DNA from: Methanocaldococcaceae archaeon
GTDB taxonomy: Archaea > AGJL01 > Methanococci > Methanococcales > Methanocaldococcaceae
DNA: 5,060 bases
Reading direction: 5' to 3'
NCBI GenBank assembly: GCA_027023665.1
Contig: JALVUY010000020.1
Location: 1-5,060, forward strand
The notes beneath the pieces were generated by a model, which ran no database searches, was not told the origin of the DNA, and saw only the letters and a program-made list of their open reading frames with translations. How positions within the stretch are numbered: the first letter of the stretch is position 1; each line of letters opens with the position of its first letter. Of this stretch, positions 1 through 5,060 are shown piece after piece. Both the position numbers and the translations under genes were made by a program.

Positions 1-238
1 TCTTAGGGGTCTGATTTTAAACATGAAAAAAGCTATTTTATAGAATGTAAAAAATAAAATAAAAATCTTTCCATCCCCTTAGGGGTCTGATTTTAAACAA
101 TAAAATAAAACAACTGTTGAGGTGAGAAAATATGAAATTTCCATCCCCTTAGGGGTCTGATTTTAAACACCCAGAGGTTATATTCTATAAACCATTTGTT
201 AGAGTTATTTCCATCCCCTTAGGGGTCTGATTTTAAAC
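1..238 (-). CRISPR. Leader-proximal end of a CRISPR array (3 full repeats, 1 partial, 3 spacers)
   Basis: Three 32-bp repeats lie at 67-98, 137-168 and 207-238, and the tail of a fourth at 1-22. On the plus strand they run from ATTTCCATCC through the palindromic core CCCCTTAGGGG to TCTGATTTTAAAC. The copies at 137 and 207 are identical; copy 67 has C for the first A, and the partial copy has T for C at base 1. Spacers are 23-66 (44 nt), 99-136 (38 nt) and 169-206 (38 nt). An A follows the repeat in all four copies, so the true repeat may be 33 bp. I infer leftward transcription because the minus-strand repeat ends in ATGGAAAT, resembling the 8-nt crRNA handle of related methanogen repeats, the AT-rich leader lies to the right, and repeat decay is on the left. 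The array continues beyond base 1, and no cas genes are present here. Confidence 0.96.
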
Positions 239-590
239 AGGACACGATTTGAGGAGATTTTAAGATATAATTACTTTATTATGCCCTTATATTAGGGGAT
301 ATATTTCGAAGGGTCAATAACTGTTGTTATTTATATACCTCCCAACTTCTATATAAACTTTTCTATTTTGTTTTATTTATTTTATCATTCTTAAAATTTT
401 AAAATCCAACTTAGTTATCGGGGAAAATTGAAAATAAAAATAAACTACAAAAATCTCCTAAAAATCTCAATAATTTAGTAAAATCAAATATTAAAATTCT
501 TTAAAATAAAAGACCCTCCGAAATTTTATAAAATCTAATAAAATCTAAAAATTTCAAATTAAAATCCTTTAAATCAAAAAATAAAAATTT
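239..590 (-). other. CRISPR leader: AT-rich, gene-free region
   Basis: This stretch directly follows the last intact repeat and has no plausible coding frame on either strand. It is strongly AT-rich, with dense A and T runs and short imperfect internal duplications (for example 490-502 against 558-570). Position next to the best-conserved repeats marks it as the leader, which carries the pre-crRNA promoter and the integration site for new spacers. In the M. jannaschii genome, arrays were described as a long repeat of roughly 400 bp next to many short repeats; this region has the matching place and about the matching size, but I cannot test for homologous copies. The right border is a guess set where base composition changes near 591. 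Confidence 0.75.
326..360 (-). promoter_or_regulatory. Candidate pre-crRNA promoter (two TATA-like boxes)
   Basis: On the minus strand two archaeal TATA-like elements occur: TTTATATAG at 357-349 and GTATATAAAT at 338-329. Each would place a start roughly 25-30 bases further left, inside the leader and about 70-100 bases before the first repeat. A perfect 6-bp inverted repeat, AATAAC-tgtt-GTTATT (316-331), touches the left end of the second box and could be a regulator site. The choice between the boxes is open. Confidence 0.45.
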
Positions 591-685
591 TTAGCGAGAG
601 AAGGCAAATTATAAAAAAGAGGCATTATCAAGCGAAGCGAGGTAATACGACCATAGAGGGGGCTACGCCCCCACTATGGCTGTAG
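591..685 (-). other. GC-rich structured block, candidate 3' UTR element or small RNA
   Basis: This block lies between the CRISPR leader and the stop codon of the ferredoxin gene and is much richer in G and C than the surrounding non-coding DNA. It holds the strong hairpin annotated at 651-679. To its left, ATTATC (624-629) can pair with GGTAAT (641-646) in the plus-strand reading, using one G-U pair; the 11-base loop contains GCGAAGC (632-638), a sequence known for forming an unusually stable mini-hairpin in DNA. In hyperthermophiles with AT-rich genomes, such islands often mark structured RNAs. It could be the 3' UTR of the operon, a separate small RNA or an intergenic repeat. I do not recognise a known RNA family. 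Confidence 0.4.
651..679 (-). terminator. Strong hairpin 6 bases behind the ferredoxin stop codon
   Basis: CCATAG (651-656) pairs with CTATGG (674-679) and GGGGGC (658-663) with GCCCCC (667-672), with one A-A mismatch (657/673) and a TAC loop. That is 12 base pairs in 29 bases. On the minus strand a run of six T follows further downstream (618-613). Archaeal termination depends mainly on T tracts, so the hairpin may instead protect the mRNA 3' end. The structure is plain; the role as a terminator is inference. Confidence 0.5.
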
Positions 686-1081
686 TTATTCAATAATCTC
701 AATAGCTTTGAATGGACAGGCTTTCATACAGTTTTTACATCCAACACATTCCTCTTCTTTAAAAACTACATTATAATCATCATCCAAATAAATCACATTT
801 AATGGACATTGTGTTATACAGCATCCGCAATGAACACATTTTTCTAAATCTCTTTTTATAACTTTAGAAATTTCTTCAATCTCCCCAAATTTTGATAAAT
901 ATTCTAACGCCTTTTCAATTTGTTCCTTACTACCAAATAACTCTAATATTAAAAATGCCTCTTGAGGCTCTACTTTTGCTTTTAAAATATTTATTTTCAC
1001 TCCAGTGTTTAAAATAGTGTCAGAAATAACTGGTTTATTTATATGCTCTGAATCTGTCCAATAGAATATTTTTTTCTTCAT
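686..1081 (-). CDS. NIL-domain 4Fe-4S ferredoxin, partner of aspartate-semialdehyde sulfurtransferase
   Basis: This 131-residue protein has an N-terminal NIL domain (about residues 3-75, with the namesake Asn-Ile-Leu at 31-33) and a C-terminal two-cluster ferredoxin. The cluster cysteines are C82, C85, C88 and C92-Pro, then C112, C115, C118 and C122-Pro, so two [4Fe-4S] clusters are expected; C87 is an extra cysteine. The pairing of NIL-ferredoxin with a DUF39 protein is the pair studied in Methanosarcina acetivorans (MA1822 with MA1821), where both are needed to make homocysteine from aspartate semialdehyde. The ferredoxin presumably provides electrons or helps sulfur transfer in the cytoplasm. 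Its ATG overlaps the upstream stop in an ATGA motif (1081-1078), which points to translational coupling. Its only possible ribosome site is the upstream G6 run, a poor match to GGAGGTGA. It is complete and appears to be MJ0099-like. Confidence 0.93.
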   Translation of the reverse strand: MKKKIFYWTDSEHINKPVISDTILNTGVKINILKAKVEPQEAFLILELFGSKEQIEKALEYLSKFGEIEEISKVIKRDLEKCVHCGCCITQCPLNVIYLDDDYNVVFKEEECVGCKNCMKACPFKAIEIIE

Positions 1082-2601
1082 TTTTTCCCCCCAAATAGTC
1101 TTGATATGTCTTCTGATGTAATAATTCCTACAACTACTCTATTTTCATCAACTACAGGTAATCCTGAAATGTTATGTTCACTCATTTTTTTAGCTACGTG
1201 ATCAACAGGCTCATCCTCGTAGGCAGTAATAACATTTCTTGTCATAATTTCCTCAATTGTTTTTTTGTTTTGTGCTAATGCCTTGGCAATATCCCAAGAT
1301 GTTATAATTCCTACTAACTTACCATATTCATCAACTATTGGCAAGTGGTTTATATTGTGTTCAATTAGAATTTTAGCAGCTTCCATTATTGTTATGTTAC
1401 TTGGCGCAACTATTGGTGGCTTACTTAGTATATCTCTAACTAAAGTAATTGGAGATTTCATTGGCTTACATTCAGCTCTTCCTAAATTATCAACCCTTTC
1501 AGTTAATAAAAATCTTCCATCTAAAATCCATTTTTTTAATGTTTCAGCAACTTCTCTTGCCATTTTATAACTCGATACTGGCCCAGTCTTTACAGTTTTT
1601 TCAACTTCTTTTCCATCTATATTAACCCTTAAAGTTATTTTTCCACTTCTCAACTCTTTATAATTTGTTTTTGCTACTAATGGTCTATCTCTCCTTGGAA
1701 CTCCATAATCATAAATTGGCACTTCAATATCTTCATCTTTAATTGCACACCTTTCAGCTATTTTTTCATTTAACACAGGGATTGGAACACCTATTCCAAT
1801 ATACAAAGTGCTTCCATATCTTGGCATTGTAGCGGCCCTTACAAATTTTGGATCCATTGTCTTTAAATCTCCTTTTACCATCAATGTTCCAAATGGAGGA
1901 TTATGTTGAGTCCCTTCTCCTATTATATATCCAATCCCTCCTCCTAAGAATATTCTTGTCCCAATACCTATTGTATTATAAGACTTAGTTTGAGGATCAT
2001 AGTCATTTTGTAGAGGATTTAGTTGTCCAGCCCCTGAGTAATGAACATTACTGTATTCTGGAAGTAGTATTCCCATATAAGTATAAATTTTCTCCTCTCT
2101 ACTGTTTGTTGCTGCCGCGTATGTTTGATAGCAATTCCTTGGATTTACCATAATAGCCTGATTAACATCTTTTAGAGTTATCTTAACATTTACATCTTTT
2201 CTTGGATAACAGTCTGTTGTATATCCTTCTGCATATAGTTCAACTTCCTTTCCTCTAACGAGATCCTCTATGACATGTGCTCCTCCATAATTGATATCAA
2301 TATCAGGATCTTCATTTGGTTGAGAAGCTCCAATATATGCATCAACAGCCGCTAAACCACCATAAGCTTCAACATTGTTTAAATATATTTTTAGCATCTT
2401 TATAGGAGGATCCGAATGTCCAAAGTTTATAAATACACCAGATGAACACATTGCTCCAAATGTTCCTGTAGTTACAACATCAACATACTCAGCTGCTCTT
2501 TTACTCCCTTCCTCTTCTACGATTTTTATCATCTCTTCCGCCGTTACTACAATTGCCTCTCCTTTTTTAATTTTTTCGTTAATTTCTTGAATTGTTTTCA
2601 T
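1078..2601 (-). CDS. L-aspartate semialdehyde sulfurtransferase (HcyBio/DUF39) with C-terminal CBS pair
   Basis: The first 380 or so of 507 residues form the HcyBio (DUF39, COG1900) domain, which in methanogens and other anaerobes makes homocysteine from aspartate semialdehyde with a reduced sulfur source. Visible landmarks are [12 protein letters not shown] around C52, a TDCYP motif at C131 and NPRNC at C157. C52 and C131 are the best candidates for persulfide chemistry, judged from their position and my memory of the Methanosarcina homologue. Two CBS motifs follow at about 386-445 ([20 protein letters not shown]) and 448-505 ([20 protein letters not shown]). The CBS pair of the M. jannaschii homologue MJ0100 was crystallised with S-adenosylmethionine and methylthioadenosine, so product-pathway control is likely. 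The ATG at 2601 is supported by GAGGT (2613-2609) seven bases upstream. The gene is complete and heads an operon with the NIL-ferredoxin gene, which it overlaps by four bases. Confidence 0.95.
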   Translation of the reverse strand: MKTIQEINEKIKKGEAIVVTAEEMIKIVEEEGSKRAAEYVDVVTTGTFGAMCSSGVFINFGHSDPPIKMLKIYLNNVEAYGGLAAVDAYIGASQPNEDPDIDINYGGAHVIEDLVRGKEVELYAEGYTTDCYPRKDVNVKITLKDVNQAIMVNPRNCYQTYAAATNSREEKIYTYMGILLPEYSNVHYSGAGQLNPLQNDYDPQTKSYNTIGIGTRIFLGGGIGYIIGEGTQHNPPFGTLMVKGDLKTMDPKFVRAATMPRYGSTLYIGIGVPIPVLNEKIAERCAIKDEDIEVPIYDYGVPRRDRPLVAKTNYKELRSGKITLRVNIDGKEVEKTVKTGPVSSYKMAREVAETLKKWILDGRFLLTERVDNLGRAECKPMKSPITLVRDILSKPPIVAPSNITIMEAAKILIEHNINHLPIVDEYGKLVGIITSWDIAKALAQNKKTIEEIMTRNVITAYEDEPVDHVAKKMSEHNISGLPVVDENRVVVGIITSEDISRLFGGKK

Positions 2602-2643
2602 AATTTTAACCTCTAAAAGATTTTTAGATTATTTGAAAGTATT

Positions 2644-2668
2644 TAATATATAGCATATAAAAATTTTC
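2644..2668 (-). promoter_or_regulatory. Candidate promoter of the homocysteine operon
   Basis: On the minus strand, GAAAATTTTTATATGC (2668-2653) resembles the methanogen BRE plus TATA box and would give a start near 2634, leaving about 33 bases of leader. A second TATA-like string, TATATATTA (2652-2644), lies just downstream and would leave a leader of about 20 bases. Both put the Shine-Dalgarno site GAGGT in the leader. The choice is undecided. Confidence 0.5.
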
Positions 2669-2685
2669 ATAAAATATTTTCAAAT

Positions 2686-2730
2686 AAAAAAATAAAACAA
2701 TAAAATACATCCATAAGGTAAGAATAGATG
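2686..2730 (-). terminator. Probable terminator of srp54: weak hairpin plus T tracts
   Basis: On the minus strand CATCTAT (2730-2724) can pair with ATGGATG (2714-2708) through one U-G pair over a 9-base loop, and is followed by several T runs, the longest of seven (2692-2686). It starts 14 bases after the srp54 stop. T tracts alone can end archaeal transcription, so the hairpin may not matter. Confidence 0.5.
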
Positions 2731-2744
2731 GAAAATAGGAATAA

Positions 2745-4100
<1,356 letters not shown>

Positions 4101-4104
4101 AAAT

Positions 4105-4110
4105 ATCACC
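4105..4110 (-). promoter_or_regulatory. Ribosome binding site that decides the srp54 start
   Basis: The minus strand reads GGTGAT here, four bases before the ATG at 4100-4098. It overlaps the two upstream in-frame GTG codons (4112 and 4109), so it supports the ATG and argues against the longer reading. Confidence 0.75.
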
Positions 4111-4165
4111 ACTAATTAATTACATTAAAATTTTTATTTTTATTCTTTTTTGTTTTTAAAACTTC

Positions 4166-4171
4166 AAAAAA
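4166..4171 (-). terminator. Possible weak T-tract terminator behind ubiX
   Basis: Six T on the minus strand lie 18 bases after the ubiX stop in a very AT-rich gap (4101-4189) with no hairpin. It may slow or partly end transcription before srp54. With no clear srp54 promoter in the gap, read-through is also possible. Confidence 0.25.
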
Positions 4172-4189
4172 TTTTCTTAATTTTTAAAA

Positions 4190-4741
4190 TTATTCACCCC
4201 ATCTTTTAAATAAATTATTTTCTATCCCTAAAATGTCTAAAACTCTTCCAACAACAAAATTAACTATGTCATCAATGTTTTTTGGTTTGTGATAAAACGC
4301 TGGAATAGGAGGCATTATTACAGCCCCTAAATTTGACAATTTTAGCATGTTTTCTAAATGTATGCTATTTAATGGCATTTCTCTGGGCATAATAATTAAT
4401 TTTCTTCTCTCTTTTAAGGCAATGTCACAAACTCTAACTATTAAATTTGATGAGTATCCATTAGCAATTGCTGATAGTGTTTTCATTGAGCAAGGAATAA
4501 CTATGACTACATCAAACTTATTAGAGCCAGAGGCAATTGGTGAAAAAAAATTATCATTTTCATAATAATTTGTGGCAAATTTTATTAATTCTTTCCAATC
4601 AATATTTAACTCCTCTTTAATTATTTTTTTTGCAGAGTTTGATATAATTAAATCTATTTCTACTTTATCCTTTAAAACTTCTAACAATCTCTTTGCATAG
4701 ATAACTCCACTTGCTCCGGTTATGCAAACTATAATTTTCAT
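4190..4741 (-). CDS. ubiX: UbiX-family flavin prenyltransferase
   Basis: UbiX joins a dimethylallyl group to FMN to make prenylated FMN, the cofactor of UbiD-type decarboxylases. The 183-residue protein is of full family length and flavoprotein type. It has ITGASG near the start (7-12, flavin phosphate loop), PCSMKTLSAIANG at 83-95, NLIVRVCD at 99-106, PREMPLN at 119-125 and MPPIPAFY at 143-150, followed by the usual C-terminal helix ending RVLDILGI. Older annotations call this family phenylacrylate or 3-octaprenyl-4-hydroxybenzoate decarboxylase, but the enzyme is a prenyltransferase. No UbiD partner lies in the window. In archaea a likely user is the UbiD-type anhydromevalonate phosphate decarboxylase of the modified mevalonate pathway, which is inference here. 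The ATG at 4741 is supported by AGGTG (4753-4749) seven bases upstream. Confidence 0.95.
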   Translation of the reverse strand: MKIIVCITGASGVIYAKRLLEVLKDKVEIDLIISNSAKKIIKEELNIDWKELIKFATNYYENDNFFSPIASGSNKFDVVIVIPCSMKTLSAIANGYSSNLIVRVCDIALKERRKLIIMPREMPLNSIHLENMLKLSNLGAVIMPPIPAFYHKPKNIDDIVNFVVGRVLDILGIENNLFKRWGE

Positions 4742-4781
4742 TTAATGACACCTAATTAAATATTAAAAATATTCAAATTAA

Positions 4782-4792
4782 CAAATATAATG
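4782..4792 (-). promoter_or_regulatory. Possible ubiX TATA box
   Basis: The minus strand reads CATTATATTTG, which would start transcription near 4763 and leave about 20 bases before the ATG. The gap to the tRNA is AT-rich throughout, so such a match is weak evidence. Just before it, the T-rich bases 4812-4796 directly behind the tRNA CCA probably end the tRNA transcript. Confidence 0.3.
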
Positions 4793-4812
4793 TGATAAAA
4801 TAATAAAATAAA

Positions 4813-4925
4813 TGGTGCCGAGGGAGGGATTCGAACCCTCGACCTCCCGGTTTCCCAGGACCCAGGCGTAAATGCCTGGGATATCCGTATGAGCCGGGCG
4901 CTATAACCAGCTAAGCCACCTCGGC
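4813..4925 (-). tRNA. tRNA-Met (CAT), probably elongator, with a 36-nt intron
   Basis: The acceptor stem is GCCGAGG (4925-4919) with CCTCGGC (4823-4817), then discriminator A (4816) and an encoded CCA (4815-4813). The anticodon stem CCCGG (4898-4894) pairs with CCGGG (4850-4846), the T arm is GAGGG-TTCGAAT-CCCTC (4840-4824), and the D loop holds the expected GG (4908-4907). The anticodon CAT is at 4891-4889. An intron sits after position 37. The G1-C72 pair and lack of the three G-C pairs typical of initiators argue for the elongator, and M. jannaschii is known to carry an intron in tRNA-Met. A CAT anticodon could also mean tRNA-Ile2, which I think less likely. The D stem has a T-T mismatch at 13/22. 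It lies 71 bases upstream of ubiX, read in the same direction. Confidence 0.96.
4852..4887 (-). other. Archaeal tRNA intron with canonical bulge-helix-bulge
   Basis: Anticodon-loop bases CTCA (4893-4890) pair with intron bases TGGG (4857-4854) as the 4-bp central helix, using one U-G pair. It is flanked by the 3-base bulges TAC (4889-4887) and AAA (4853-4851). The splicing endonuclease should cut after the second base of each bulge, which removes exactly 4887-4852. The intron itself folds: GGA (4886-4884) with TCC (4860-4858), a TAT bulge, then CCCAGGC (4880-4874) with GCCTGGG (4867-4861) over a 6-base loop. Confidence 0.93.
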
Positions 4926-4952
4926 ACGTAATATCGTATAATTCAATAACTC

Positions 4953-4969
4953 ATATATATATTTTTCGG
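4953..4969 (-). promoter_or_regulatory. Promoter of tRNA-Met
   Basis: The minus strand reads CCGAAAAA (4969-4962, BRE-like) followed by TATATATAT (4961-4953), the usual form of a methanogen stable-RNA promoter. A start about 28 bases downstream of the box falls near 4933, giving a short 5' leader before the mature end at 4925. Confidence 0.8.
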
Positions 4970-4976
4970 CGTAAGG

Positions 4977-4988
4977 TTTATATATAAA
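4977..4988 (+). promoter_or_regulatory. Promoter of tRNA-Leu
   Basis: TTTATATATAAA is a consensus-like archaeal TATA box. It predicts a start near 5005-5008 and about 10 bases of leader before the tRNA at 5018. Only 7 bases (4970-4976) separate it from the BRE of the divergent tRNA-Met promoter. Confidence 0.8.
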
Positions 4989-5017
4989 TGTTATAAAATA
5001 AAATTTCCTAATAGAGA

Positions 5018-5060
5018 GCGGGGGTCGCCAAGCCAGGTCAAAGGCGCCAGATTGAGGGTC
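5018..5060 (+). tRNA. tRNA-Leu (GAG), 5' part, cut by the window end
   Basis: GCGGGGG (5018-5024) is the 5' acceptor strand. The D arm follows, with GCC (5027-5029) pairing with GGC (5043-5045) and the GG of the D loop at 5036-5037. The anticodon stem CCAGA (5047-5051) leads to TT and the anticodon GAG (5054-5056), then GG and the first two bases of the 3' stem strand, TC. The anticodon reads CUC/CUU leucine codons, and the acceptor and D-arm sequence fit archaeal tRNA-Leu. The long variable arm expected for this class lies beyond the window. No intron has begun by base 5060. Confidence 0.92.

Noticed and set aside
1..238. Rightward (plus-strand) reading of the array
   Set aside because: It would put the AT-rich leader downstream, the decayed repeat upstream and leave the transcript without the ATGGAAAT handle.
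400..590. Imperfect duplications of ATTAAAAT-type strings in the leader
   Set aside because: With almost only A and T in use, 12 of 13 matches such as 490-502 against 558-570 are expected by chance.
591..685. C/D or H/ACA guide RNA in the GC-rich block
   Set aside because: I find no C box and D box pair, and no ACA at the right distance behind a hairpin on either strand.
1265..1570. Open plus-strand frame opposite the homocysteine enzyme gene
   Set aside because: It lies wholly inside a well-supported gene on the other strand, and its product shows no recognisable motif. The same holds for plus-strand frames at 2375-2590, 3469-3729 and 4347-4565.
4101..4112. Longer srp54 reading from GTG at 4112
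   Set aside because: The ribosome site GGTGAT lies inside this extension and fits the ATG at 4100; the extra residues MVIF do not belong to the known SRP54 N terminus.
4813..4925. Initiator tRNA-Met
   Set aside because: The first pair is G1-C72 and the anticodon stem CCCGG/CCGGG lacks the three G-C pairs typical of initiators; the intron also fits the elongator known from M. jannaschii.

Overview
The window looks like the chromosome of a hyperthermophilic methanogen of the Methanocaldococcus group. The evidence is a very AT-rich background in which stable RNAs stand out as GC-rich islands, archaeal Shine-Dalgarno sites (GGTGAT, GAGGT), methanogen-style CCGAAA/TATA promoters, a CAT-anticodon tRNA with a bulge-helix-bulge intron, and a gene set that I recall, without checking, as matching the M. 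jannaschii MJ0099-MJ0102 neighbourhood. The species cannot be fixed from the window alone.

Layout from left to right. Bases 1-238 are the end of a CRISPR array: three complete 32-bp repeats and one partial repeat, with three spacers. The repeat handle, the AT-rich leader on the right and the mutated repeat on the left all say it is read leftward. Bases 239-590 are the AT-rich, gene-free leader. Bases 591-685 are an unusual GC-rich block with a strong hairpin right behind the stop codon of the next gene. Bases 686-2601 hold a two-gene operon read leftward: an aspartate-semialdehyde sulfurtransferase of the DUF39/HcyBio family with a CBS pair, then its NIL/ferredoxin partner, joined by an ATGA stop-start overlap. 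Bases 2745-4100 encode SRP54 and 4190-4741 a UbiX-type flavin prenyltransferase, both leftward. Bases 4813-4925 are an intron-containing tRNA-Met (leftward). From 5018 a tRNA-Leu(GAG) runs rightward off the end of the window, and the two tRNAs share a divergent promoter region.

The two-gene operon makes homocysteine from aspartate semialdehyde and reduced sulfur in anaerobes. The CBS pair of this family binds S-adenosylmethionine, so the product pathway probably feeds back on the enzyme. SRP54 is the targeting GTPase of the signal recognition particle. UbiX supplies prenylated FMN to a UbiD-type decarboxylase encoded elsewhere, most plausibly in archaeal isoprenoid synthesis. Apart from tRNA-Leu everything is read leftward. 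No cas genes are in the window. I see no clearly new system; the best unexplained signals are the GC-rich structured block at 591-685 and the organisation of the CRISPR leader.
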